The notes beneath the pieces were generated by a model that saw only the letters and a program-made list of their open reading frames with translations, was not told where the DNA came from and searched no databases. A stretch of DNA of 64,000 bases from Fibrobacter succinogenes (GTDB lineage: Bacteria > Fibrobacterota > Fibrobacteria > Fibrobacterales > Fibrobacteraceae), in the NCBI GenBank assembly GCA_902800815.1, contig CADCGB010000005.1:35201-99200 (forward strand), written 5' to 3'. Below, piece by piece: positions 33,869 to 43,524 of this stretch. Position 1 is the stretch's first letter; each line of letters starts with the position of its first letter. The translations under genes were made by a program, and so were the position numbers.

Positions 33869-36502
33869 ATGGCTACTAAGAAATCACTCCCTGAAAGATT
33901 TTCTAACTGGTATATACCCCTGATTTGCAAGCACCAGTACAAGGCTCTTGCCTTCTACCTGATTCTGGCGCTCCTTTTTGCTGTACCTATCCTCTTTAAG
34001 CCCGGGCTCAAGCTCGATGCTGACCTTTCGCACCTGTTGCCCGAAGGCACGCCGAGCGTGAAGGCGCTCGAGGAATCGTACCAGCGTTTCGGTTCCACCG
34101 ACAAGTTCATGATTGCCATCCAGAGCGAGGACGTGAACCTGGTGGTGGCCCTGCAGGATTCCATTGCCGCCTACATCCACAAGAACTGGCAGGGAGATTT
34201 CGTTTCTACCCAGGTCGATAACGATAACCAGTTCTTCAAGGACAATGCGCTCCTTTACCTGCCGGTAAAGCATCTCGAGAATATCCGTGACAACCTTGAA
34301 GACTTGCAATTGGAAATTGGCCGCAAGAACGGCCCGCTTGTTGTCGACTTGCTGGGTGATGCTTCGGCTGATTCGACAAGCGCAGGGGCTGACAGCGCCA
34401 CGACCGCTGAGCCGAAAAAGGAACGTGTGTGGTTTGACGAGAACCTGCCGCAGGAACTCGGCCTCCCTGATGAGGCGGTGGGAGCCTTTGCCGCATTCTT
34501 CAAGAAGGGCAAGGCGGATTCCATCGATATTGCGAAGGCCGCGAACGAGGCGGAAGAATGGGATTCCAAGTCTACGATTCCTTCTGAACTCAAGAACCGC
34601 CTGATCGGTTCCCCGCGCCCGGATAGCACTGGAAAGATTCTCTATAACGGCGTGGTGAACGCGAAACTCATCAAGCCTTCCACCGACTACGAATTCGTGA
34701 CGCATATTTTGGCCCGCACCGATTCCCTGCTTGCCTATTTCAGCAGCAAGACTTACCCGGTGCCGACCCGCTTTACGGTTGAAGGTACCTACGAGGGCCT
34801 CAAGGAAGTGGATGAAGTCGCGAACGATTCCATTTTCTCGTTCGGCATTAGTTTGGTACTCATCATCTTCCTCACGATTTTCTTCTTCAGGAGCGTGAAG
34901 GGCCCGATTCTCGTGACCGCCTCGGTGCTTTATGCCTGTCTCCCGACGCTTGCGTTTACGGCTCTTTTCTACGGAAAACTGAACCCGTTTACGGTATTTG
35001 TGGCCTCCATCATCCTGGGTATCGGTATCGACTACTCGATTCATATTTTGGGTACCTCGCAGAAGTTGCTGCACAAGTATGCGACCCTCGAGGAGGTGCT
35101 GGAACACGCCCAGAGGAAGATGCTCAAGCCCTTCGCGCTCGCGAGTTTCACGACGATTGCCGCCTTCCTCACGCTCCTTGCTGCACATTTCCGCGGGTTC
35201 TATGAGTTCGGCGTGGTCGCCTCGATGGGCGTGCTGTTCAGTATGCTCACCTCGGTGCTCGTGCTCCCGGTGTTTATCAAGTGCATGGGCGGTATCCCGA
35301 AGGCTCCGGAAAATTCCCTGTTGCCCAAGTCCTGGGACGAGGCGAAAATCCTCAAGTTCTTCAAGTACGTTGCCTTTGCGGGCTTTGCGCTTGGTGCAGT
35401 TTCCATCTGGTTTGCACAGGATGTGGACTTCGAACATAACCTACGTAACCTGCGTCGCGTTTCGACGAACGTATCGGCCTCGAAGAATAAGATTTCTACG
35501 AAGGTCACCCGCGCCACAGGCAAGGCGGTCACGTCTACGCCTGCAGCCGTGATGGGAAGCAAGCCCGAACAGCTCGACAAGCTTTACGACACGTTGATGG
35601 TGCGCCTGCATGTGGAACACGATTCGACGCTTGGCAGTTTCCTTACGCTCAAGAGTTTCGTGCCGCCGCAGGATTCGCAGAAGCAGCGCCTCGAAGTGAT
35701 TGAAGAAATCCGTGAACTTGCCGAAGCCCGCGTGTTTGACCGCGCCGAAGGCGAGGACTCCGTGAATATCGCGAACCTCCGCAAGCTTTCTGCGGTCGAG
35801 AACACGTTTACCGCTGAAGATGTCCCGAGCTGGACGCTCGACCTGTTGCGTGAAAAGGATGGCAGCTACGGCAAGATCGGCTTTATCTACGGTGACTTTC
35901 CGAGTTGGGATGCGCATGCCCTGCAGCGTTTCCAGGACCGCTACGGTCACTGGAACTTTGATGGCGAAGACCTGCGCACGTTCTCCTCGCAGTTCATTCT
36001 TTCCGACGTGATCGACTCCGTGAAGAAGGATAGCTTCAGGCTTGCGCTCGTGATTATTCTCGTGATTTTCGGTACGCTCGTGATTTCGTTCCGCAAGCCG
36101 AAACTCTTCCTCGCGGGCTGTGTGTCGTTCGGCATGGGAACGCTTTTGACCCTCGGGCTGCTCGGCCTCCTGACGGACCTGTTCGAGTTCGGGAAGATAA
36201 GCATCTACAACGTGATTGTTATCCCGATGGCGCTCGGTATCGGAATTGACTCCACGATTCACATGATTACCTCGTGGATGAGTGACAAGAATCTGACGCT
36301 CCGTCAGTTGATGGATACTACGGGCCGCAACGTGATGGCAAGTTCTACCACGACCATTGCGGGCTTTGTCGGGTTCCTGTTTACGACACACCGCGGCCTG
36401 AAGGGCATCGGCGACCTCGCTTGCATTAGCATTGCGATGTTCCTCATCACGAGTGTCATTTTTACAATGTACCTTTGTGGTTCTTGGTTGAAGAGGAAAT
36501 AA
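33869..36502 (+). CDS. RND-superfamily (MMPL type) exporter
   Basis: 877 residues with the twofold RND plan. There is one N-terminal helix and a large periplasmic loop (about 45-315). A five-helix block follows, with ILGIGIDYSIHIL (about 324-475), then a second periplasmic loop and a second helix block with ALGIGIDSTIHM (about 720-877). LDADLSHLLPEGTPSVKAL near the N-terminus is typical of MMPL/hopanoid-exporter-like RND proteins. An Ala/Ser/Asp insert near 165-185 is probably a disordered loop. Cargo is likely a lipid; not determinable from sequence. Confidence 0.85.
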   Translation: MATKKSLPERFSNWYIPLICKHQYKALAFYLILALLFAVPILFKPGLKLDADLSHLLPEGTPSVKALEESYQRFGSTDKFMIAIQSEDVNLVVALQDSIAAYIHKNWQGDFVSTQVDNDNQFFKDNALLYLPVKHLENIRDNLEDLQLEIGRKNGPLVVDLLGDASADSTSAGADSATTAEPKKERVWFDENLPQELGLPDEAVGAFAAFFKKGKADSIDIAKAANEAEEWDSKSTIPSELKNRLIGSPRPDSTGKILYNGVVNAKLIKPSTDYEFVTHILARTDSLLAYFSSKTYPVPTRFTVEGTYEGLKEVDEVANDSIFSFGISLVLIIFLTIFFFRSVKGPILVTASVLYACLPTLAFTALFYGKLNPFTVFVASIILGIGIDYSIHILGTSQKLLHKYATLEEVLEHAQRKMLKPFALASFTTIAAFLTLLAAHFRGFYEFGVVASMGVLFSMLTSVLVLPVFIKCMGGIPKAPENSLLPKSWDEAKILKFFKYVAFAGFALGAVSIWFAQDVDFEHNLRNLRRVSTNVSASKNKISTKVTRATGKAVTSTPAAVMGSKPEQLDKLYDTLMVRLHVEHDSTLGSFLTLKSFVPPQDSQKQRLEVIEEIRELAEARVFDRAEGEDSVNIANLRKLSAVENTFTAEDVPSWTLDLLREKDGSYGKIGFIYGDFPSWDAHALQRFQDRYGHWNFDGEDLRTFSSQFILSDVIDSVKKDSFRLALVIILVIFGTLVISFRKPKLFLAGCVSFGMGTLLTLGLLGLLTDLFEFGKISIYNVIVIPMALGIGIDSTIHMITSWMSDKNLTLRQLMDTTGRNVMASSTTTIAGFVGFLFTTHRGLKGIGDLACISIAMFLITSVIFTMYLCGSWLKRK

Positions 36503-36564
36503 GCCTCGTTATAAGCGTTGCATAGCGGCGTTCTATAGTTTGAATTTTGTCTAGGAGGACAATT

Positions 36565-36999
36565 ATGTTAAAATACTGCTCTGTTTTGCTCTTGCTTTGT
36601 GGGCTGGTGGCGTGTGCTACCGACCCGGAACCTGCGGATTTCATGCCCGAAGAACTCCGCGACTTGACTCCCATCATGCAGTTCAAGGGGAATCCCATTC
36701 CCGAAGAATGTTACGACGGAGAGCATGTCACCACCAATATTACCGAAAACACGGGGAAGACTTTTTGGCGGATGTACTGCCACTTCTACTACGAAAATTA
36801 CAGTGAGTTGTACAGTGCTATCGAAGAAATGGGCTGGGAATACGACGAAGAAGAAGGTGTTCGGGGCGATTGTGGCCCGAAACACGAATACACTAGGATT
36901 GTTGGGCACAGAAAGTTGCACCTGTACGTAAAGACATGCGACGAGGAAGAATTGTTTGTGTCCGACAACCGCTTCCTATTCCATGTGGAATACAAGTAG
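36565..36999 (+). CDS. Small lipoprotein (144 aa)
   Basis: AGGAGG lies 7 nt before ATG 36565. The signal (MLKYCSVLLLLCGLVAC) ends in lipobox LVAC. The mature part is acidic with four further Cys (positions near ECYD, MYCHF, GDCGPK, KTCDE), which could form two disulfides in the periplasm. I do not recognise the family. It follows the exporter by 62 bp and may share its transcript. Confidence 0.72.
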   Translation: MLKYCSVLLLLCGLVACATDPEPADFMPEELRDLTPIMQFKGNPIPEECYDGEHVTTNITENTGKTFWRMYCHFYYENYSELYSAIEEMGWEYDEEEGVRGDCGPKHEYTRIVGHRKLHLYVKTCDEEELFVSDNRFLFHVEYK

Positions 37000-37030
37000 T
37001 GGCATCGGTGCCGAAACGGCGTAAGTGTGA

Positions 37031-39073
37031 CTACAATCCTTTTTCTAGGCTGTAGTCCGAAATTTTGAGCAATGTGTCGAGGGTCGCTGAGAGGCGGCCT
37101 TCTTCGTTTTGCAACTTGCCGGTAAGTTCGTTTTCCTGGCGCAGGTCGCTGTCGGCGAAGATATGCGTTTCGTCCTGGGCGGGGTACTTTGCGATAAAGC
37201 GGTAGCCGTCCAGCCCGATGGCGGCATAGCCGGAGTATGCCCCGAGTGAAAGACCCGCGAGCGGTTCCGGCACGGAATCGGCCTCGGTTGGTGAGCTTGC
37301 CGAACCACCGCGCAGCAAGTTATGCCCCATGAAAATATTCGGCACGGCAAATCCTGCGAGTTCAAGTATGGTGGGGGCGATATCGATCTGCGCCGCAGTC
37401 GTCGTATCGCGTACGGCGTCAAGCCCCTTCCCGTGAATAAAGAACGGAATCCAGCTCACGTTTGAGAATCCGCCGCCGTTCATCGTCGAGACCCCGTTTT
37501 CACCCAGAGGGAATCCGTGGTCGGCCATGATGATTACGTAGGTGTTCTTGTACCATTCCTCGTTTTCGACTGCATGGAAGAACCGGGCAATCTGCCGGTC
37601 GGCGTAATTCATGGTCACGTTGATGCGTTCCTGCAGCGGGCGGTTCTTTTGCTCGTCGGTCATGCCTGCGGCAAAGTTGAACGGGTAGTGGTTTGAGCGC
37701 GTCATGAGGGTGGCGAGGAAGGGCTTGCCCTCCTTGGAGAGCGTGTCGCGCACGTATTCAATCGCGTTGTCGATGAAGGTGGAATCGTCCTCGCGTTCGC
37801 GGTTGTAGTGCTGCGCGGTGTACCACTTGGACATCCATACGCCCAGGTTATCCCAGGCGGGGTCTGCTGCCGACATGTAGTGCGTGCTGTAGCCGTTTTC
37901 AGTCAGGACGGAAACAAAACTTGGGAGTGTCACGTGTGCCAAATCGGTGGCCTGCGCGAGTCTAGAATGGTGCGGAACACCGATGTGGGTTGAGAGCACG
38001 CCGCCGGTAGTCGGGACGCCACTTGTGTGCATACGCATCCATGCGTGGGAATGAGCTGCAAGTGAATCCATGAAAGGCGTGGGCGAGGGCTGAATTTGCG
38101 GGTTCATGTAGCCCGTATTGCGTCCGCGCTGCGATTCCATGAGCACCAGGATAAAGTTCGGCTGCATTTCGCGCTGGGCCTTGAGTTTTTCGCTGTTCAG
38201 GAGTTCTGCACTCGGCTCGCGGTAGAGCGGGAGCCCGTTGCCTTCCTTCGCGTCGGAGAATTGCCAGTCGGAATCGCCCTCAATTTTCTGCCACAGGTTC
38301 TGGTAAGCGGTGCGGTACGTGCCCAAATCAGCATCCGTAAGGCCTACGGCCTTCTTTGCCACGAACAGGTCGTTATAGATGAGCGAAACGACCGGGCGAA
38401 GTTTTGTCATGCGGGCGTTGCCTGTCCAGATAAAGTAGACGAACGAGTACGATGCGATGTAGAAAATGAGCATTGCGATGACGGATTTCTTGACGTAGAA
38501 ACCGTCAGTCGGACGGTACCACTTGCGCAGTAGCCTGTAGACGCCGTACGTGAGCGGAAACATGAGCACGAGTACCACGAACTGCAGGTAAGGAACGGAA
38601 AGGTCGTTCGCTACGTAGTCATAGAACACGATGATGGAGGAGGCATCCTTGTAGGTGTCAACGAGTCCGAAAGTCAGATGCCCGCCCAGGAATCGCTGCG
38701 TCTCGTTGTCCAGGAGCGTAAAGAACAGGATGAAGCAGTGGAAGGCCGCATAGAGGATGGTTGTGACCTTCGCGACGGTCTTGACCCTGGTGCCGGTGGC
38801 ATTATTGGAAGCAATGCGTATGACAATCCCGCCCAGGATCAGGAACACCAGGAGGGCGTTCACAATCCACAGGAAGTCAATGCATACGGCATGAAAAATG
38901 AACCAGTCCGGCTTGGATACGAACGGGAAACCATAGGGGTTACTGCGGAACAGGAGCAGCACGCGGAGCAAAATGTGCGTGAACCATGCCGCAAGCGAAA
39001 TTAGCACGAGGTTCTGCAGGGGGGCGACACTTGCCCCTATCTTCTTCAATACGTTTAAAAAAGCCGGTTTCAT
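37031..39073 (-). CDS. LtaS-like alkaline-phosphatase-superfamily transferase, copy 2
   Basis: ATG 39073 overlaps the stop of the upstream glycosyltransferase (ATGA). About five membrane helices (residues 1-215) precede a sulfatase-like domain: FILVLMESQRGRNTGY (metal Glu), SGVPTTGGVLSTHIGV (predicted nucleophile Thr), YVIIMADHGFPLGENG (metal ligands). This second paralogue in the window is closer to classic LtaS in motif spelling than the one at 31780. Probably adds phosphoglycerol-type groups to a membrane or surface glycan. Confidence 0.82.
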   Translation of the reverse strand: MKPAFLNVLKKIGASVAPLQNLVLISLAAWFTHILLRVLLLFRSNPYGFPFVSKPDWFIFHAVCIDFLWIVNALLVFLILGGIVIRIASNNATGTRVKTVAKVTTILYAAFHCFILFFTLLDNETQRFLGGHLTFGLVDTYKDASSIIVFYDYVANDLSVPYLQFVVLVLMFPLTYGVYRLLRKWYRPTDGFYVKKSVIAMLIFYIASYSFVYFIWTGNARMTKLRPVVSLIYNDLFVAKKAVGLTDADLGTYRTAYQNLWQKIEGDSDWQFSDAKEGNGLPLYREPSAELLNSEKLKAQREMQPNFILVLMESQRGRNTGYMNPQIQPSPTPFMDSLAAHSHAWMRMHTSGVPTTGGVLSTHIGVPHHSRLAQATDLAHVTLPSFVSVLTENGYSTHYMSAADPAWDNLGVWMSKWYTAQHYNREREDDSTFIDNAIEYVRDTLSKEGKPFLATLMTRSNHYPFNFAAGMTDEQKNRPLQERINVTMNYADRQIARFFHAVENEEWYKNTYVIIMADHGFPLGENGVSTMNGGGFSNVSWIPFFIHGKGLDAVRDTTTAAQIDIAPTILELAGFAVPNIFMGHNLLRGGSASSPTEADSVPEPLAGLSLGAYSGYAAIGLDGYRFIAKYPAQDETHIFADSDLRQENELTGKLQNEEGRLSATLDTLLKISDYSLEKGL

Positions 39074-40272
39074 TCTTGTTCTTTGTTGCAAATTTGTCTA
39101 TAGAGTTCCAGCTGACGCTTGAAGCAGTCGTTCCAACTGAACTTTTCGGCATAGGCGCGGGCCTTCTGCTTCATGGCGGCCATGTCGCTGTGGTAGAGTT
39201 CGGTAATCGCATCCGCAAGGGCTTCGGGTGTGCGTTCCTTGAGGATGATGCCTGCGCCCGATTCCGTCACGTGCTCGAATGCGGCTCCTGCTGCAGCACC
39301 GATTTGCGCGTTCCCGCTTGCCATACTCTCGAGAATCGAGAGCCCGAAGGTCTCCCAGCCCGAAAGTGCCAACCCCAGGTCTACGCTCGCGTAGTACCTT
39401 GCCATCTCGTCGATGGAGTTCACGAACCCGATGTAGCGGATATGCTCGTGCTTCTGTACAGCCTCCTGCACCAGCGGGAGGCTCGGTCCCGTGCCCGCAA
39501 AAACGATGGCGGGCTCGTGCCCGAGTTTTTGCGTGAGGATGTCGTATGCCCCGAGTACGAGGTCGATTCCCTTCTCGTTGCAGTGCCTGTGCGGGAAGAA
39601 CATCGTGAGACGTTCGGGGCGGCCTGCCTTGAGTTCTTTAACCAAGGCCTCGTCGCGCTTTGTGGGCGAGAACATCTCGATGTCGCAGCCCAGCGGAATC
39701 CACCGCGGGTCGGGCAGGCTATTCTTGCGCAGTCTCGCCATGGCCTCCTTGGAGGATGCCTGGATGCAGTCGAATCCCTTGAATTCCTTGCGGGCGTACC
39801 AGAACGCCTCCTTGCGGGCGAAAGTGCCGAGGCCTACTCCGAGTTTTTTCGCGACGGGGCGGCCCACGTAGGTCACGGGGAAGTCCGCATGCCAGAACCC
39901 GACCAGTTTCGATTCGGGGCTAACGTGCTTTGCCGCCCTGCGCACGACGGTCGGGAGTATGTAGGGCGACCCAACTTCAATCACGTCGGGAATGTACTTC
40001 GCGAGTACGGGTTCCACCTGCGACAGCTTCCAGATAAAGCGGTATTCCCAGTTACCCGGGAACTTGAACGCCTGCACGTGCTCGATGATGAGGCTGTCGC
40101 TCTTGACTTCGGTAAACGTCCTGGAATCGGGCATCACGAAAACGGAGAGCACGTCCTCCTCGGGGCACACGCCCGCGAGCCTCTCGTAGAATGCCATCTT
40201 CTGCAGGTGATAACGGCGCACGCCGCCGCCCGAGGGGCTCCAGAAGTTGTTGAAGTCCACGACGGTGAACAT
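39070..40272 (-). CDS. GT4-type glycosyltransferase
   Basis: Its ATG shares one base with the stop of the primase-like gene (TGATG at 40272), so translation is coupled. NFWSPSGGGVRRYHLQKM opens the acceptor half. TMFFPHRHCNEKGIDLVLGA and SVDLGLALSGWETFGLSILE give the donor-binding half with the E-x7-E-type motif, followed by GAAAGAAFEHVTESGAG. GT-B fold, cytosolic side of the inner membrane. Product unknown; partner LtaS-like gene follows at once. Confidence 0.87.
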   Translation of the reverse strand: MFTVVDFNNFWSPSGGGVRRYHLQKMAFYERLAGVCPEEDVLSVFVMPDSRTFTEVKSDSLIIEHVQAFKFPGNWEYRFIWKLSQVEPVLAKYIPDVIEVGSPYILPTVVRRAAKHVSPESKLVGFWHADFPVTYVGRPVAKKLGVGLGTFARKEAFWYARKEFKGFDCIQASSKEAMARLRKNSLPDPRWIPLGCDIEMFSPTKRDEALVKELKAGRPERLTMFFPHRHCNEKGIDLVLGAYDILTQKLGHEPAIVFAGTGPSLPLVQEAVQKHEHIRYIGFVNSIDEMARYYASVDLGLALSGWETFGLSILESMASGNAQIGAAAGAAFEHVTESGAGIILKERTPEALADAITELYHSDMAAMKQKARAYAEKFSWNDCFKRQLELYRQICNKEQE

Positions 40273-42152
40273 CAGGCTTCCTGGATGCGGTTGGATTCCG
40301 GGTCTATCGTGAGTTTGCCCTTGTAGAAGTTGTTGTTGCCGAGGCGCTTGGAATTGACGTTCAGCGCAAGTTCGCCGTCCTTGGATTCAAGCCAGTAGAT
40401 GGCATCGGAATCGCGCAGGTAGGCGCGCGGTGCGATAAGCGACCCGTCCTCGTCTACGATCTCGCCGCCGATGAACAGCGGAATGTCGAGTGTCTTGTAG
40501 ATGTCGAGCATAACGGAGGAACGTCTTTCGTGGATGTCGGCGAGGTCGGGGCGGTCGGTCACCTTGAAGTGGTCGATACCGTCGATGATGACGACGAGGC
40601 CGGCATGTTCGCGCTGTTCTTCCTTGAGCGTCGCGAGCAGTTCCTTGTTGTCGAACGAGGGCTGGTCTTCCCAGATTTCCAGGCGGTTGTCGCGCACGTA
40701 GCCCATGAGGGCGCGCGTCGCCTCAAGAATCCTCGCGTTGACTTCTTCGTTCGTGTTCTTCTTGCGCACGTCGAGCACCGAGAGCCCGGTAAGCATCGCG
40801 ATCATGCGGTCAAATATCTGGCGGCGCGGCGTTTCGAGCGCGATATAGATAAGCTTGATTTCCTTGTTGGTCTCGATGAGGTCTAGCGCGACACTCGAGA
40901 GCAGGGAAGTCTTCAGGTTGAACGGGTTCGAGGACACGTAGAAGATGCCGGACTGGATGCCGTCGATATCCCTGGACAGTTGCGGGAACGTGCTGAGCGG
41001 GTAACCCACGCTTACGTCGGGCGGGCAGCCCATCGCGGTGTCAAAGTTCTCCTTGATGTCCTGCAGCAGCATGGAACGGCGGTGCGTGTGGACTGTGTCC
41101 TCTTCCGTCTCGTTGATGAGGTTCAGCAGGTGGTCTGCGCCGTAGTTGCGCACCATCAGGTCTACCGTCTCGTCCTTCGGGAGTACGATGGACTTGAACT
41201 TGAGTCCCTGCGTTTCCGCCATCTTCAGGTAGTCCTGGATGCGGTATTCCTGGCTCCTGCGGTTTGCGTCGCGACGGAGGATGAGGGTCACGGAATTTGC
41301 CCCGCAAGCCTTGAGCTTGTACAGGTGGCTCATCGTGAGATCCTGGTACATCGTGGAAACCACGCCGGGGATGCCCGCGAGGTCTGCTGTCAGAGCATCG
41401 AACATGCCTTCCACGATAATCGGGTTGTCGTTGTCGGGCTGGATGTTGAACGGAATGTCGACCGGGCCGGACGCGTACGAAATGTAGGGGTTGTGCTCGC
41501 CGTCATCTTCCATGGAGCGCCCGTACACGGAGTGGATAAGCCCCTTGGAGTTGCGTGCCGGGATGGTAATGCGCGGTTCGTGGTAGGCCTCGAGGTTGTC
41601 GAGGTAGAACGATACCTGGTGGCGTTCGATGCCCGAAAGCATGCAGTAACTGTAGAATGGTTCCGGGTCGCCGCTGTAGTAGCCGAGACCGTAGAGCTGT
41701 GCCTGGCCGATGCTCCAGCCGCGGCTCTCGAAGAATTCAGCGGAAGAGGGGCTCTTGCAGGCGGCCCAGTGGCAGTAGCGCACAAAGTTCTCGAGCACGC
41801 GGGACTTCTCGCCGCCGATTTCCTTAATCCACGGATGTTCGTCGGGGTCACTTTCCTGCTCGTGTTCCTGGGCTCCCAGGAATTCCATGGCTTCGGCGCG
41901 GGCGGCGGGTTCCTCGAGCCCGTTGAAGCGGCTGCGCATCACGAATTCGACCAGGTCGCCTTCGCTGCCGCACTGCAGGCAGCGGTAACGCCAGTAGCCC
42001 AGCGCATCGTAGAAGAACAGCGACGTCTCTTCGGGCGAATGGAACGGGCAGCACGAAATAAGGTTACGGCCCCAGCGGTTCAGGGGTACGCCCAGCTGCC
42101 GCGGGTGAGTCTTCTTGCGCATGATACCGGTGTGTTCTTGATCGACAACCAT
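40272..42152 (-). CDS. DnaG/DnaB-like primase-helicase with altered active sites
   Basis: Start ATG 42152 has AGAGG 6 nt upstream. Domains in order: a CHC2 zinc finger (C35, H38, C58, C61); a DnaG-type RNA-polymerase/TOPRIM region (about 120-310) with VEG (E248) kept, but the DGDxAG metal motif replaced by LRRDANRR (D295 only); and a DnaB/RecA-type ATPase (about 385-600). There the P-loop reads SSNPFNLKTS, lacking its glycines, while Walker B (LVVIIDGID) is intact. The plan recalls T7 gp4/Twinkle. It heads an overlapping operon with a glycosyltransferase and an LtaS-like gene and is divergent from ruvC. Role unknown. Confidence 0.72.
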   Translation of the reverse strand: MVVDQEHTGIMRKKTHPRQLGVPLNRWGRNLISCCPFHSPEETSLFFYDALGYWRYRCLQCGSEGDLVEFVMRSRFNGLEEPAARAEAMEFLGAQEHEQESDPDEHPWIKEIGGEKSRVLENFVRYCHWAACKSPSSAEFFESRGWSIGQAQLYGLGYYSGDPEPFYSYCMLSGIERHQVSFYLDNLEAYHEPRITIPARNSKGLIHSVYGRSMEDDGEHNPYISYASGPVDIPFNIQPDNDNPIIVEGMFDALTADLAGIPGVVSTMYQDLTMSHLYKLKACGANSVTLILRRDANRRSQEYRIQDYLKMAETQGLKFKSIVLPKDETVDLMVRNYGADHLLNLINETEEDTVHTHRRSMLLQDIKENFDTAMGCPPDVSVGYPLSTFPQLSRDIDGIQSGIFYVSSNPFNLKTSLLSSVALDLIETNKEIKLIYIALETPRRQIFDRMIAMLTGLSVLDVRKKNTNEEVNARILEATRALMGYVRDNRLEIWEDQPSFDNKELLATLKEEQREHAGLVVIIDGIDHFKVTDRPDLADIHERRSSVMLDIYKTLDIPLFIGGEIVDEDGSLIAPRAYLRDSDAIYWLESKDGELALNVNSKRLGNNNFYKGKLTIDPESNRIQEA

Positions 42153-42244
42153 ATAAAACCTCTCAATGAAAATCTAATAAGAAAATGGAATAAAGGCACG
42201 ACATGTATGAACTATATATGCTCTATTTTTATAATTTAAAGCGC

Positions 42245-42823
42245 ATGATAATTCTAGGTATCGACCCCGGCTCCATCACGACCGGGTACGCCTTCCTGCA
42301 GGCGGAATCCGGGCACACGAAAGTGCTCGAATACGGGGTATTGCATGCCCCGGCGGGCCGCCCTGTGGAAGACCGCCTGCTCCATATCGTTACGGAACTG
42401 GAATCGAGGCTCGATACGTACAAGCCCGACTCGCTTGCCATGGAAGGCGTGTTCTTTGCGAAGAACGCGAAGAGCGCCCTGGTGCTGGGCCACATACGCG
42501 GGGCAATCCTGGTGGCGTGCCGCAAGCGCGGAATGACATTCAACGAGTACCCGCCGAAGGTGGTAAAGCAGGCCGTCACGGGTGACGGGAGTGCGGCCAA
42601 GGAGCAGGTGGCGAACATGATTTTCGCGCGACTCGGGATAGAGCCTTCCGACCTGCCGCTCGATGCCTCCGACGCGCTCGCGATTGCGTGGACGCATGCG
42701 AACCCGGCCCCGTTTACGGCGGCGCTGGCTCCGCATTCCAAGAGGCCCGCCGGCCGCAAGAAGAAGGCGAGCGTTGCCGACTGGAAGGCGCTTATCGAGA
42801 AGATGGGAGGGAAGTTGCCATGA
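42245..42823 (+). CDS. ruvC: Holliday junction endonuclease RuvC
   Basis: Start ATG 42245 puts the catalytic Asp of ILGIDPGSITTGY at the normal N-terminal place; the frame opens 14 codons earlier without support. AMEGVFFAKNAKSALVLGH contains the second acidic residue, and LDASDALAIAWTHAN the C-terminal acidic pair. 192 residues with a basic tail. Resolves Holliday junctions in recombination repair. Its stop overlaps the start of a peptidase gene (ATGA). Confidence 0.93.
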   Translation: MIILGIDPGSITTGYAFLQAESGHTKVLEYGVLHAPAGRPVEDRLLHIVTELESRLDTYKPDSLAMEGVFFAKNAKSALVLGHIRGAILVACRKRGMTFNEYPPKVVKQAVTGDGSAAKEQVANMIFARLGIEPSDLPLDASDALAIAWTHANPAPFTAALAPHSKRPAGRKKKASVADWKALIEKMGGKLP

Positions 42824-43509
42824 GCTTTATGGATATGGAATCTGCGGAACTTTTGCCCTACGGCCTCGGAAAGCCGGAACTGGTCGAATTCCAGGAAGGT
42901 TACTTTGTTTGCAAAGACATTTGTGAAGACCTCGCGCGTCTTGATGCCCTCCTGAAAGAAAATGGATTTAGACTGCGCCTGGAATCGGCGTACCGCCCGT
43001 TCGAGAAGCAACTCTCCATCTGGAACCGTAAGGCCCGCGGGGAACTCGCCCTGCTCGATGAATTCGGCAAGCCGATGCAGCGCCCGCAGGACGAGGAAGA
43101 ACTGATGTATGCCATCCTCACGTGGTCGGCACTGCCGGGCGCGAGCCGCCACCACCTGGGTACGGATATCGACGTGGTCGACGGTAACGCCTGCCCCGAG
43201 GGTTACGAGGTGCAGCTCACGCCCGACGAATGCACGGGAATGTTCAGGGAGTTTCACAAGTTCCTGGATGCGCACTTTGACGCAAATGATGCCTTCGGGT
43301 TCAGTCGCGTGTTCGTGCCCGGCCGCGGTAAGATCAAGCCCGAGGGCTGGCACATTGCGCACCTGCCCACGTCACGCCGCCTGCTGGGGAACTTCTCGCT
43401 CGATACATTGCGCAAGATTTACGAGGCTACGGATATCGCCTGCAAGCGCGTCATTCTCGCGCGTCTCGATTCCCTCGCCGAAGATTTCATTTACCCTTAC
43501 TTTATCTAG
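42820..43509 (+). CDS. VanY-type D-Ala-D-Ala carboxypeptidase (M15B)
   Basis: ATG 42820 overlaps the ruvC stop by 4 nt. Zinc-ligand motifs of the M15 family are present: SRHHLGTDIDVVD (H and D ligands) and EGWHIAH (catalytic Glu, third His). LESAYRPFEKQLSIW is the usual upstream segment. 229 residues, with no signal peptide or membrane anchor, which points to a cytoplasmic role in muropeptide recycling rather than in the periplasm. A peptidoglycan-peptide amidase follows. Confidence 0.83.
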   Translation: MSFMDMESAELLPYGLGKPELVEFQEGYFVCKDICEDLARLDALLKENGFRLRLESAYRPFEKQLSIWNRKARGELALLDEFGKPMQRPQDEEELMYAILTWSALPGASRHHLGTDIDVVDGNACPEGYEVQLTPDECTGMFREFHKFLDAHFDANDAFGFSRVFVPGRGKIKPEGWHIAHLPTSRRLLGNFSLDTLRKIYEATDIACKRVILARLDSLAEDFIYPYFI

Positions 43510-43524
43510 ACTCACAGGGCTCGC

